Shown in pieces: positions 1-11,289 of a stretch of 64,000 bases of DNA. The notes beneath the pieces were generated by a model that was not told the DNA's origin, did no database searches, and worked only from the letters and a program-made list of their open reading frames with translations. Source of the DNA: Puccinellia tenuiflora (Eukaryota; Streptophyta; Magnoliopsida; Poales; Poaceae); the NCBI GenBank assembly GCA_012064385.1, contig QRDG01000419.1:248001-312000 (forward strand). Direction: 5' to 3'. Position numbers and translations under genes: made by a program. Numbering within the stretch: position 1 is the first letter of the stretch; each line of letters starts with the position of its first letter.

Positions 1-551
1 TGGGTGACACTAGGGGACCACCCGACCCCGGCGGGAGTTACTTCCTCGTGGGGATTGCTCCCCTAACAACCGAACGAAGCCTAAGTGGAAACAAATCCAT
101 ATTTATATGGTGCCACCCCTTCGCCACCACCACCACCTTCGGTCCCAAGGCGCCGCCCCGAGTCTACCAGCTCGCCGATGCTTGCTCCGCCTTGTACGTG
201 TGTACACTAGCACCAGGCGATGCACTTGTGGCGCTAGGGTGACAAGCTCGATCGCCGTCGAGTTTGCTAGAGCAGGGACGCTAGGAGCCGGAGCCGGGAC
301 ATCAGCTTCACTGCCCCGACCAGATGTGCGTCTAGTGATAAAGAACCATGGCTACTCCCTGGGATGGATCTTGGGTGCCCCCGTTGGAGAAAAGCTTTAT
401 GCGTGCATTTCACTAGCATAGCTTGTTTCCGACGTGGCCCAACATGCAAGATGGGATCTCCACGAAAGGGTGACATGGATGGTGATGGGAATTTTCTGCT
501 CTAGCCCCTTGTCCATAGAGCATCTATAGCAAATCCCTTAAAAGTGCTAGA

Positions 552-580
552 ACTGTAAAATAACTGCTATTTTACAGTTT
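552..580. repeat. Perfect 12-bp inverted repeat (hairpin)
   Basis: AACTGTAAAATA and its exact reverse complement are separated by the 5-base loop ACTGC. The surrounding AT-rich stretch (about 515-700) could be part of a small DNA transposon, but I could not find matching outer ends. Confidence 0.6.
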
Positions 581-1491
581 TATACGAAAAACATGACTAG
601 ATCCTGTAAAACTTGCAAACCGTAAAAAATACATCTTTCCCTTAATCGACCCTCAGAGAACCTCATAATGTCATTATTTAGGACAAAATTTACACCCCCT
701 AAAGCAAAAAATGATTGGTGGGAGAGAAGTTTCAACTTGGACTGTGCCCTTCCGCCGTCGGACCTCCACTAGTCCTCCCAAATTATGGTAAACCTGACCA
801 AATTCCGACAAACCTCGGCCACATCCCGAGAAAACTTGGTAAAATTTTGGCAAGAAAGATGTCCTCCATCTCGTTCCGACGGGCGACGCATCGCTGAGCT
901 GAGTAGGAGTCGGTCCATCTTGTTTCGAAGGACGAAGTTTACATGACGTGTGAGCAGATGAACATGCGCGGAGGCGAACTAGAAAGGGTCTAGGCTAGGA
1001 GTGGCTCGAGGCAGCGCGTACAGGAGGAGGCATGTCCAGGCCGCCACTCGAGCGAAATAGAGAGGAAACATGGAAAACGAGTTTAGGGTGATCAGGTTTA
1101 GGGAATTTTAGGGTGTTGTTTCTTTTTTCAGGGCTGGCAGCCGGAGGAAGAAGAAGAAGGGAACAGGCGGAGCTGGCGGCCGGAGGAATAAGAAGAGAAC
1201 ATGCGAGGCGGACGGTGCTGGCGTGTGGTGGCACAGGCGTCCGAAGCGGACGGGCGGGTCTGCTGGAACGAGATCCTCTAACGTAGAGAGAAATACTGTA
1301 GAGGGACGTAGTTGTTTGTGAGTCACTCGATGCGCATTGGACGGCAACAACTCAAACACAACGAAGCAGCCCAAAGCCCTTATTACGAACAGGAGAAGAG
1401 AACAGGGCGCTCCCAGCTGAGAACTCGATACCCCCGCTGCCGCCTGCATGGCCTCCGCCACCTCTGCCTACATGGCCTGCATCCCTGTCGT

Positions 1492-1760
1492 GACCTCCAG
1501 CGCCGCGAGCTATGCTCTCCTTGGAAGTTCGCCGCCACGCAGAGGAGGAGCATGATCCCATATCGGCCTGGTCGCCACGCCTGACCTCAGCGTTGTCGCT
1601 TCCTTGGTGCACGCCGGCCACATCCTGCAAGCGGAGGAGAAGGAGCCCATGTCGGCCCGGTCACCGCGCTTGACCTCCGCGCTACCGCTTCCCTGGTGCA
1701 CGCCGACCGTGTCCTCTAAGCGGAGGAGCAGGAGTGGTTACGTCCTGGTTGCCGCACTCA
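1492..1760. repeat. Tandem repeat, three diverged units of about 89 bp
   Basis: Units begin with GACCTC at 1492, 1583 and 1672. Each contains a GGAGGAG-type purine stretch, and the first two continue into a conserved CCCATRTCGGCC. The third unit diverges at its right end near the insertion point of the outer element. Open frames on the minus strand follow the repeat but do not look like a known protein. Confidence 0.6.
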
Positions 1761-2696
1761 TCCTCTATTGTCGTCATTGCGCATGCTGGACGCTGATGAC
1801 CCACAAGTGTAGGGGATCTATCCTAGTCCTTTCGATAAGTAAGAGTGTAGAACCCAACAAGGAGCAGAAGGTGTTGACAAGTGGATTTCAGCAAGGTTTC
1901 ACTGCAAGAACTAAAGGGAAAATATTTATGGGTTTTTGGTATAACAAGCAAATAAAGAACAAGTAAATAAAAGGTTGTAACTATTGTTGCAGCAAGTGGT
2001 CCAATCCTTTTTAGCACAAAGGACAAGCCGGTGGTGTTACTTATGATGATTAAAACGTTCCTGAGGACACATGGGAATTTCTGCCTAGCCATTTTCATTG
2101 CACGCCGTTGATTAATCTTCAACGTTTTGATAAGTGTTGTGTGGGTGAACCTATGCTAACGCACCACCCTTACTTGGACAAATGCATACTTGTGATTAAA
2201 CCTCTTGCAAGCATCCGCAACTACAAGAAAGTAATTAAGATAACAACCTAACCACAACTTTAAACTCCTGGATCCTACACCCCCTAGTGCACTAGTTCGC
2301 AAACTGGGGTTCAGGTTTCTGTCACTCCGGCAACCCTACCATAGGCAAACTAAATGTATTCCCCTAGGCCCTTAAAAGGTGAAGCATCATGTAGTCAACG
2401 TTCACACGATACCACTAGAGGAATAACAACACAACATGGATCATCAAACAATTAAATATTGCTCAACATTATGCAATTACTAGCAACTAGGCTTTCCCCA
2501 TGTCCTCAAGAACCAAATGAACTACTCACAAGACATCATATAGATCATGATCAGTGGTGGTATGAATATGGATAACAATCTGATCGCAACGGTAATTCAC
2601 CGATAAAACTCACAAGCATCAACTACAAAGGGTAATCAACACTCGGGAAGTGATCCCAATGAACTAACAAGTCACAACTTCAAAAGCTACATCGAG

Positions 2697-2805
2697 ATGA
2701 AATGGGGTCATGATGGTGATGAAGGTGCTGGTGATGGAGATGATGTTGATGATGATCCCGATGATGCCCGGCGTGATGGCGATGACGATGGCGGCGATTT
2801 CCCCC
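2697..2805. repeat. GAT-rich low-complexity stretch within the LTR
   Basis: A run of GATGGTGATGATG-like triplets. Versions are present in the other LTRs of this family near 62972-63060 and, in opposite orientation, near 7085-7160. It therefore belongs to the LTR and is not a protein-coding repeat, although it produces spurious acidic or histidine-rich frames. Confidence 0.7.
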
Positions 2806-2977
2806 TCTGGGAGGGAATTTCCCCGACAGATTTCTCCCTGCCAGAGCCCTTCTTCTTTCTATCTGGTTTCCGCCTCGCAAAGTCGGCGGAATATTTCTTC
2901 AAGGTCTTCCCTGATGTTTTTATGTCAAAGGCTAATAATACGTCGAAGGGGAGCCGGAGGTGGGCCACAGAAGCCAG

Positions 2978-3598
2978 TAATTGGTCGTTTCTTTCCTTGA
3001 GTAATATCATCTTGGTGATTATCTTACTTGGCTTGGATCACCGGGGAACGCCACATGAGCAAAAACTAACAAATTGATTTGTCTACCAGATGGAAAATCC
3101 CAGTGGAGTCCTGCTAAAAGTCGCGCAACATACACCAAGGATAACAAGCACTCGAATCCATATGAGTCGGCTGATACATCGTCTTGCTTTGGTTCCTCTG
3201 TGCACTACGGTGGCCGAGACTATTATGGCAACTTTGCACCTAAGCAATCCACGGAGTACAATGATGTAAGAAATCGCTAATCCAAAAGTATAATTCATAA
3301 GTACTATTAATTTCCTTTTTAATCAACACTTACTGCTATGCGCAACCAATATTTTGAACACTTCTTTATTCATTTCAGTACAAGGCAGCTAATAAGGATC
3401 CAGTCACAGATTCTCACGACGACTGGTGGCAAGGTATAGCATTAATCCTATATTTGGATATATGTTATGACTGAATTTATATGGTTGACTCATCTCAAAG
3501 ATCGCCCGTGTCGGCTCGTGCTGCCTCGTCGGAGCAATCCCCGACAATGCCCTGTATATCGCCAATTTAGGCGACTCCAGAGCTGTTCTTGGCCATAG
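2978..3598 (+). other. Filler DNA carrying fragments of two host genes
   Basis: This block is missing from the sister LTR (compare 63230-63260), where the flanking sequences are continuous. Left of it the LTR reads CACAGAAGCCAG and right of it AGGCCCCAGCC. No target duplication or transposon ends are visible, and a few LTR bases (GGGC) seem to have been lost at the junction. It holds two unrelated gene pieces in the same orientation, both with intron sequence. That pattern fits copying of genomic DNA during double-strand-break repair, which is inference. A small Helitron or Pack-type capture is less likely because the ends are missing. Confidence 0.7.
3090..3433 (+). pseudogene. Captured exon pair from a plant gene (unrecognised; ends DDWWQ)
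   Basis: Two exon-like stretches with clean splice sites. The first, 3090-3265, follows a CTACCAG acceptor and ends before GTAAG. It reads as a Ser/Tyr/Gly-rich peptide with GSSVHYGGRDYYG. The second, 3379-3433, follows TTTCAG and ends at GTATAG, reading YKAANKDPVTDSHDDWWQ. The reading phase continues across the 113-bp intron without a stop. I recall that some small plant proteins of unknown function end in a DWWQG-type motif, but I cannot name the parent gene. There is no start codon, promoter or 3' end, so it is a fragment. It is open and little decayed, which suggests the capture is not ancient. Confidence 0.6.
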
Positions 3599-3599
3599 A
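3498..3599 (+). pseudogene. Fragment of a protein phosphatase 2C gene
   Basis: The frame starting AAG ATC GCC encodes GSCCLVGAI, then LYIANLGDSRAVLG. This matches the PP2C core, where GDSRAV is one of the most conserved motifs of plant PP2C phosphatases. Only about 34 codons are present. The upstream sequence (3434-3497) looks like intron, ending CTCAAAG just before the coding part. The metal-binding aspartates of the other PP2C motifs are absent, so it cannot make an enzyme. It lies downstream of the unrelated DDWWQ exons in the same filler block. Confidence 0.75.
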
Positions 3600-3922
3600 G
3601 GCCCCAGCCACGGCCAGAGGTGGGCCCGCGGCTAGTGGCCGCCCTGCCCCTGGTGGCTCGCCTCCGTGCCCCCTCCTGGCTTCGTGACTTATTTCTAAAA
3701 ATAATAGATCCTGAATTTTCCTGGAATTTTCTGAGCTTTGCAGGTCGGGTGTCTTGACGGGTACTTTTCCAGCTGATTCCAGACTCCGGCAGACGAATCC
3801 CTCAAAATTGCAAAACATGCAAAATAAGATAAAATAACATAAGTAATGCATCACAATATGAAATATATCAATGAATAAAGATAAATTATGATGTAAAATA
3901 GTGATGCGAAATGGACGTATCA

Positions 3923-3945
3923 GCTCCCCCAAGCTTAGACTCCGC
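3923..3945 (-). promoter_or_regulatory. Polypurine tract of E1
   Basis: Read on the minus strand, an AGCTTGGGGGAGC purine-rich run directly precedes the TGATACG start of the 3' LTR. This is the expected plus-strand priming site and confirms the element's orientation. Confidence 0.75.
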
Positions 3946-5633
3946 TTGTCCCCAAGCGAAAATTGAGCTCGGTAAACATGACCACTTGTTTATAGAGTGA
4001 AGTGTCGATAATAAAGAATACGAACATGAAGAATCAGTATTTACTTTCTCGACACAAATATATTCAAAACAACAACCTATTCTCATAAAGCTTCTCAAGA
4101 ACAAGTGAATCAATAATAACATGTTAAGGTGTAACAAAGTAGAAACTCATTAAGCAATGGCAAACGATGTTTTCAGTTAAGAAACAATTGTACTTATCAA
4201 ACTCTTATTTCAAGAAGGATCCTGATATATGCTTCAACTATCAAGTCATCTTCCCATGAGTTGCAAATCATCAAAGCTGTAGTCCAATGATAAAAGCATT
4301 AAAATTGACATAATAGGAAAATGAATAACTATAATGAAACATATTAGGTATATTGCAAATAACATAAATGATAGTATCATAAATCAACACTTTAAGTTTG
4401 CTTGTGGAGGATGGAGGAAATAGGTATACTGTCTCAACAATAAATAAAAGAAAGACCCTTCGCAGAGGGAAGCAGGGATTTATCATGCACTAGAGCTTTT
4501 TAATTTTCGAAAGAGGAGATATAAAATGATTTTGAGAAGTGCATGCCTCGTCAACGACTGGCAGTAGAGACTAGTGAAACTTCCATGCTAGACTTTAGTT
4601 TTTTGACTTGTGAGAGTGGCTCCCATAGAGGAACGAGTACGTTCCTCTTCTCCTTTGTTTATCACTAGCCAATGTTTGACTGATTTCTCAGTTGCACTGT
4701 GTGACGGAGAGATTAATGTTATGTTGTAATTATCTTTTGCGGGCTGGAAACCCTTGGCCAACTCTCGGCAAATTCAAATGAGCGCGTAATCCACGCTCAT
4801 CGGATGAAAGAGGAAGAAGAACCTGAATAGCATGGAAGATCACTAGTGTTCTACTGATTCCTCATGAGCTAAGAACAGAGACACAAAACATAATACTTTG
4901 ACGGTTTTAAAGGTAGTGCATGACAATTTACTTGGAGTGGCTGAGAAGTATCACATGTAGGTAGGTATGGTGGACACTTGTGGAAGGTGATTGGCTAAAG
5001 GATTGGATGCACGAGCAGTCATTCCGCTCAGTACAAGGCTTTAGGCTAGCAAAGACTTTATAGAAAACTTAAAGTGTTGAGAGATAACAATCAAATATAC
5101 TATCTAAACAATAAATCAAACATGAAACATTAAGCCATCTGTCAGAATAATTTTCTTTTTGACAAAAAGAGCGTAAAGTTAGAGGACTCACTAGCATGTA
5201 AGATATTCAAGACAATATATTTGCATGTAAATTCTTCTTCTCTACTCAAGCATCAACGCATTGTCGCAACTAACCAAAATTATGCTTGCCAGAACTAAAC
5301 AAAATTCTATTCTCACACCCAATGTTAAATCACCACTTACCACAAGACCAGCGTATGAGAGAGATTGCCATAATAGAATATAAAGTGAAGAAGAATAAAA
5401 GGAGACTTCTCATTTATATTCCATTATAGAAAACCACACACCAGCGGATACATAGAGCACTCTAAAGGAGTGATAGAACACATTGCAACACCATACTACA
5501 TGATAATTTCTCTACTCATGATATAACTCACACGACCATAGCTATAAAGTATAATGATAAAGATAAAGATACCGTGGCACTCCCCCAAGCTTGGAACAAG
5601 CCAAGGGAGTGCCATTACCCAAGATGCTCGAGC
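3946..5633 (-). other. E1 3' untranslated region, AT-rich
   Basis: About 1.7 kb between the downstream ORF and the polypurine tract. I see no gene, no long frame and no tandem repeat. It is plausibly the long 3' non-coding part typical of Athila-type elements. Confidence 0.55.
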
Positions 5634-6134
5634 TTATTCCCGCGATGGTGATTCATCTTCGTATTTGTCACCAAATTTCAACGGAAGGCGCTTCCCGTCA
5701 ACAAAAGACGAACGGGTCTCCTCGGTCCTGAAACTTGCAGCAGAGCTCATACGATTGAATCTAAGTTCATACTCACAAATCTGATTATGCAGATCATAAA
5801 TTTGTGCTTGCAGATGAGCGGTCTGGTTTCCTAGAAGGGAAATTGTCTCCCTTAATTCTTCAGTCTCTTCTTTGTGGAGGGTGATGAGCTCAGCGATGAT
5901 ACTGTGACTTGCACACACACCACGCTCGACCATCTCCTTGTACTCGAACACTTCGTGCTCCACATCTTCTAGCCTTGCTTTTACGTCTCCTCCCTTCTTG
6001 GGGCCTTCAAGATCCTGCTTATGGAGCACCCCGTCTTTGAGTTGGAGAACTTGAGGATGCATCTTGACTTCCACCAAATAGGGATTGATGACGTTCTTGA
6101 GGAAATCATCCTTGGAAGTGCTTGAGGAAGTCAT
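5634..6134 (-). CDS. Extra ORF downstream of pol in E1, coiled-coil-like protein
   Basis: This 166-codon open frame starts at the ATG at 6134 (MTSSSTSKDD) and ends at TGA (5634). The frame stays open upstream to about 6395 without a better start. The product is charged. Residues of roughly 60-140 show heptad-like spacing of Leu, Ile and Val among Glu, Lys and Gln (LEDVEHEVFEYKEMVE, then EETEELRETISLL), which suggests a coiled coil. I see no membrane segment, signal peptide or enzyme motif. It lies between the pol stop and the 3' LTR, the position of the env-like or accessory ORF in Athila-type elements. It is intact while gag-pol of the same element is ruined. A role in particle assembly or movement would be a guess. 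Confidence 0.6.
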   Translation of the reverse strand: MTSSSTSKDDFLKNVINPYLVEVKMHPQVLQLKDGVLHKQDLEGPKKGGDVKARLEDVEHEVFEYKEMVERGVCASHSIIAELITLHKEETEELRETISLLGNQTAHLQAQIYDLHNQICEYELRFNRMSSAASFRTEETRSSFVDGKRLPLKFGDKYEDESPSRE

Positions 6135-6455
6135 GATCGCTAGGGTTGATGAAGAGCAATCTGGCTGAAACAACCCGAAACAAAAAACACGACGGAAACA
6201 CAGGATACGATCCTTGAAAAATTTGGGGAAATATATAGCAAAAAGTTTTGCGTAAAAAGTAAGGAAACGAGACGAGGCGGAGTCGGAGGCGGTGTCCAGA
6301 GGCCAGGGGCGGGTCCCAGCCGCGGCCAGGGTCGCCCATGCCCTCTGGGCTCCGTCTCGGGCTCCGTTTCGTCTCTTAATTTTGCATATTTCCAAAAACT
6401 TAAACTATAATTTTTCTAGAATTTTCCGAGAAACTTTCCTTACCGAAAATGTTAC

Positions 6456-6578
6456 CTATTCTTTTTCTGATTTTGGAATCTTCCGATATTTGTCTTCAAT
6501 AAATTCTTCCAGAGTGACCACTTGAATAATATCAACATCTTTCTCTAAAGGATTGCCAGAAATATAATGCTTGAGTCA
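6456..6578 (-). pseudogene. E1 pol C-terminal end
   Basis: The frame continues the integrase piece at 31582 after the E2 insertion is removed: VNDQRL on one side joins KHYISGNPLEKDV on this side. It ends at TAG (6456-6458) after about 40 codons. It shows exactly where E2 landed, in the last part of the integrase C-terminal region. Confidence 0.75.
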
Positions 6579-7726
6579 TGATACGTCCATTTTGCATCAC
6601 TATTTTATATCATAATTTACTGTTATTCATGGATATATTTCATATTAGAATGCAATAGTTATGTTATTTTATCTTATTTTGCATGTTTGATGGTCGTTGG
6701 TGATTTGACTGCCGGAGCCCGGAATCAGCTGGAAAAAGCACCATCAAGATACTATACTTCTGCATCGCCAAAAATTCCGCAAAAATTCAGAGATCAATAT
6801 TTTGCCAGGCGACGGAAGGAGCCAGAAGAGGGACCAGAGGGGAGCCACAGGGGCACCAGGTGGCACCTAGCCGCGGTCCACCTCTAGGTCGCGCCTGGGG
6901 CCCACCTGGTGGTCCTGGGTCGCCTCTGGGTCCCCCTTTCACGTATATCACCTCTCTGACCTAAAAATCATGGGAGGCGCTTCTAAGAAATATTCCGCCG
7001 CCGCCTTGGGGGCAGAAACCATAGAGAGAGAAAAAGCTCTCCGACAGGGAGAAATCTGCCGGGGAAGTTCCTTCCCGGAGAGGGGAAATCGTCGCCATCG
7101 TCATCGTCATCGCCACGGGCTTCATCGGGATCATCATCAACATCATCCTTACTGACAGCACCATCATCCCCACAGCTCCACTCCGTTCCGCCGTTGCATA
7201 TAGGGTTATACTTGTTGTAGTTCATTGGGATCACTTTTCCGGTGTTGATTGCCTTGTGTAGCTGATGCTATTGAGTTTTATCGGTGAAACAGTTTTATAA
7301 CCAGATTGTTATTCATCCATTCCTCATCTCTGATTATGATCCATATGATGTCTTGTGAGTAGTTCGTTTAGTTCTTGAGGACATGGGGAAGTCTTGTTGC
7401 AAGTAGTGGAATTATGCTGAATAATATTTAATGGGTTGGTATTTAAGTTGTGGTGCTATTCTTCTAGTGGTGTTGTGTGAACATCCATTGCATGACACTT
7501 CACCTTTATCGTGTATTTAGTTTGCTTGTGAGGTGGTTGCCGGAATGATAGAAACCTAAACCCCCGCCATTAAACTAGTGCATGAGGGAGTGTAGGATCT
7601 CAGAGTTTAAGGCTGTGGTTAGTTAATTCTTAAATACTTCCTTGCATTTGCGGATGCTTGTAGGGAAGTGTAATCACAACTGTGTTCTAGTCCAACTAAG
7701 GGCGGTTCATTAGCATAGGTTCACCG

Positions 7727-9627
7727 TGATGGGGTCGCAGCATAGAAAACAAAAAAATTTCCTACGCAACAGGCGGAAGAGACCCCAAGGATCTAGATCT
7801 ACTAGACGAAGGTAGCGAAGATGAGATCCAATCTCTTACCCTTGAAGATCAACAAACGCGTTTTGTCGGTGCAGGGGTTGGCTAGTCGATCCCCGCAACT
7901 AGACTCATCTAGTCGCGAGGAGATGTATTTCCTCGAAGTCCAATCCGACGAAGTGCCACAAGGGGTAGCACCTCCGCGGTATCCACACGTATGGCTCGAT
8001 GTAGATCTCCTCCTTCTTGATCCCGCAAGCAAGGTGGAGATGGCTAGATGGATCTCGGCACCACGACGGTTGTGGTGGCGTTGATGGTGTGGTCTCCACG
8101 AGCAGGGCTTCGCCAAGCCAAGCAAGAGGAGAGGGAGAGGAGGAGGTGCAGCAGCAGCCCTACACTAGGGGTGGTGCGGCTATGGTGGAGAGGATGGCGG
8201 CAGCCCTACGGGAGAGGTGGCGCCAAAAGAGAGGTCGAGTGCGGCAGCCCTCCGGGGAGAGAGATGGCGCACGACAGCCAAGGGAGAGAGGGGGGCGGCG
8301 GCTTGGGGAGGAGCAACTTGGGTGCGGCAGCCCTCCCCAGCCCCTCCTTATATAGGCGGCCAGGGGGGGTGCGCCCCAAGCCTCCCCTAGGGCTGGCGGC
8401 TGGGTGTCTTGGCCCCCAAGCCTCCCCTAGGGTTTGGCCGGCCCCCTCTTGGGCTTTGCCCTAGCCCGCATGGGCCTAGGTGCCCTTGGTGGTGCGGCTG
8501 GCCCTAGGCTAGTCCACCACTCCTATATCCCATGTGGGCCCCATACTCCTATGGGCCCCACTTCTAGACTCCTCTAGAACCTTCTAGAATATTCCGGAAC
8601 CCTTACAGAAAATCCCGGAACTTTTCCGATACCTCCGGAAACCACTTTCCTTATATGAATCTTATTCTATGGACCACTCCGGAACTCCTCGTGACGTCCG
8701 GGATCCCATCCGAGACTCCGAATCACCATTCGTTCATTCCATCAATTATCTCATCGCTAACCCTAGCTACATCGGAGCGTTAAGTGTGTGACCCTACGGG
8801 TTCGAGAACATGCAGACATGATCAAATCAATAATCAATAGCGGGACCGGGATGCCCATATTGACTCCTACATATTCAACGAAGTTCCTTATCGATTGAAC
8901 CACGATGCCGGAGATTCTTAATCTCATATACGATTCCCTTTGTCTCACCGATATTTAATTTGCCCGAGATTCGATCATCGATATCCCCATATCTAGTTTC
9001 ATCTCATTACCTGGCAAATTCTCTTTACTCGTCCATAATATAGGATCACCGTGATTACCACTTAATCACATGGTTGCAACCTTTCTGATGCTATATTACC
9101 GAGAGGGCCCAGAGATATCTTTTCCGTCACAAGGAAGGACAAATCCCACTCTTGATTCATGTCACCCAACAAATACCATCGGAGATACCTGAAAGCCACC
9201 TTTATAATCACCCAGTTACGAAGTGACGTTTGATGTCCACAAAGCATTCCTCCGGTAAACGGGAGTGACATAATCTCATGGTCTAAGGAAACTATACTTG
9301 GCATACTAAAAGTGTTGGCAATGAAACTTGTGTGACACGATCAATTGCAACTCTTTATTATCGGGTCTTGTCCATCACATCATTTCTCCTAATGATATGA
9401 CTCCGTTATCAAGTGACTGTAACAAGTCCATGGTTAGGAAACTCTAACCATCTCTTGACTAACGAACTAGTCCGGTAGAGGCTTACTAGGGACACCTGGT
9501 GTTTATATTCCACACATGTATTATGTTTCCGGTTAATAAAATTATAGCATGGATAATAAACTATTATCATAAACATGAATATGCTAATAAACCATTTTAT
9601 TATTACCTCTAGGGCATATTCCCAACA
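7727..9627 (-). repeat. C1 3' LTR
   Basis: TG...CA ended, 1901 bp, in minus orientation. It matches 15784-17682 almost throughout. The polypurine-like AAGTGGGATAC (minus strand) adjoins it at 9628. Confidence 0.9.
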
Positions 9628-11289
9628 GTATCCCACTTGCACTAGAGTCAATAATCCAGTTTACATTTTCTCGATCCAACACTCATGGTGTCTAACAGTC
9701 ATGGAGTCTCAGTGCTGATCATGTTTGCTCGTGGAAGAGGTTCTGTCCGTATTCTGTACTATACAGTTCTTTATGCAAAACATCAATGTCACCTAATTTG
9801 ACATTACTTTATCATCTCATGATAAACCTATTATCATCACATGATAATTCTCATCATCACATGATGAATATAATATATTTGGTTAGGGAGTGAAATTTTC
9901 GTTTCCCTTTTTATGCCTACATGACGTATGATCAGTCAAGAGGACTTTCTCATAGCATGTGCACCCGGAACTCACTCAGTCTTGAAACAAAATTTCTCAA
10001 ACCATAATATTATATCTTTTAATCCTTGAATTAATCATATACTCCTATATGTCGTAGACTCACAAATCGACAGTGCAATCATGTCACTTCGATATTTTCG
10101 ATCATGCTTTCGCTGCGCTTCTGCTATTATGAGATTTCCAATCTAGTTTGGTTTTATGACTTCAACCAAGTCTACCAATCTCTAGATTACTTTATCTCAT
10201 CTTCATGTTAAAATGACTCCTCATTCTAACGCGTTCTTCTAACCAAGAACTCGGGTCACATATCATCAAATACAAACACATGGTTCTTATATGTTTAGTC
10301 CTATGAACAATTCATAGCGAATTCTAACATATCCTCCAACCATCATTTTGTACTGAGTTATCAACTCAATGTTTCACCTATTTCTCACAAGCAGATGAAC
10401 CTTTCTTCTCTTGTTTTATTTTGAACTCCTTCAAAATCTTACTTAGGTTAAACATCCTGACATAATGCTTATCAAACATATCTATCCTCCATAGATACAT
10501 CCATCTCCATGGATATTTGACGTTTCAAACTAACTCCACAAGTTATACGTTGGTTCCTGACTCATTTACAACATTTATGAAATCTCCATTTCACTCAAAC
10601 AAGATGTTGTAAACTCCCACTCAAATATACACCATACACATATTAAATTGTGAAACCACTTTGGCTCCCACTCAGAAATATGTTATCATTATATTTGACC
10701 ATGATTTAACTAGCTCCCACTCAAACATATGTCATCACATATTTTGATCATGGAAAATAGTTTCTGCACTAACTTAACATATGTCGCCACATATCTTAAT
10801 TAGATCACACTCGTGTATTTTCTCGATATTTTGGACACCTCCAAAATTCTTAATTAACTATTAATATCGAGAACTCTTTATACGAAACGCTAGTACTTTA
10901 CTAGCTTTAAATTTTATTTATTCCCTGCAAAACCCCTTTTGAGGAATAAATATGTGAAACATCACTTTCACAAAATCAAGCAACAATTACTTTGTGATTT
11001 AAACTTAACATAGGATGACTCTTAGTCACTTTCGTATTTAAGGTTTCTATTTCTTCTTTGTAGTTTCGTAGGTATGTCTTGTTTCTCAAACATGACAATT
11101 AAATCATGAATATTATTTTGCAACCTGACAAAATTTTATATTCTTGAATCCTACTTTTCTAAGCTAAACCGAAATTCAATGATCACCATCATCAATTCCT
11201 TTATGTGTCAAGTTTTAACCAACATAGCACTTTACATATGTGCCACTTGATACATAAACAAGCAAGGTTTCAGCTTTTCATTTTTATTC

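Larger units (their letters stand above)
1..1793. other. Left flank of the nested block, unclassified
   Basis: This is the DNA into which the outer Gypsy element inserted. It is moderately GC-rich from about 950 onward. Short open frames occur on both strands, but none has convincing codon structure or a recognisable domain. It contains a short perfect hairpin (552-580) and three tandem units of about 89 bp (1492-1760). An inverted relative of one unit lies on the other side of the outer element, near 63650-63720. This suggests the flank belongs to an older repeat or DNA transposon with internal repeats rather than to a gene. I recognise no promoter, RNA gene or protein here. Confidence 0.5.
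1794..3922 (-). repeat. E1 3' LTR, enlarged by filler DNA
   Basis: On the minus strand it starts TGATACGTCC and ends GGGTCATCA. It aligns along its length with the 1510-bp right LTR at 62060-63569, but is 2129 bp because about 620 bp of foreign DNA sits at 2978-3598. The polypurine tract lies directly next to it on the right, which identifies it as the 3' LTR. Confidence 0.85.

Noticed and set aside
1108..1461. Pro/Leu-rich minus-strand frame in the left flank
   Set aside because: Low-complexity composition from GAAGAAG-rich DNA; overlapping frames on both strands; no known domain.
2680..3010. His-rich and Asp/Gly-rich frames in the E1 LTR
   Set aside because: They arise from a GAT-rich low-complexity stretch found in all LTRs of the family, on both strands.
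3498..3599. A functional PP2C phosphatase gene
   Set aside because: Only about 34 codons are present, without the other catalytic motifs, start or end. It is a captured fragment.
7821..8464. Arg/Gly-rich plus-strand frames in the Copia LTRs (also near 16072, 49112 and 56064)
   Set aside because: Antisense frames of the GC-rich LTR promoter region, present in each LTR copy and without domain support.
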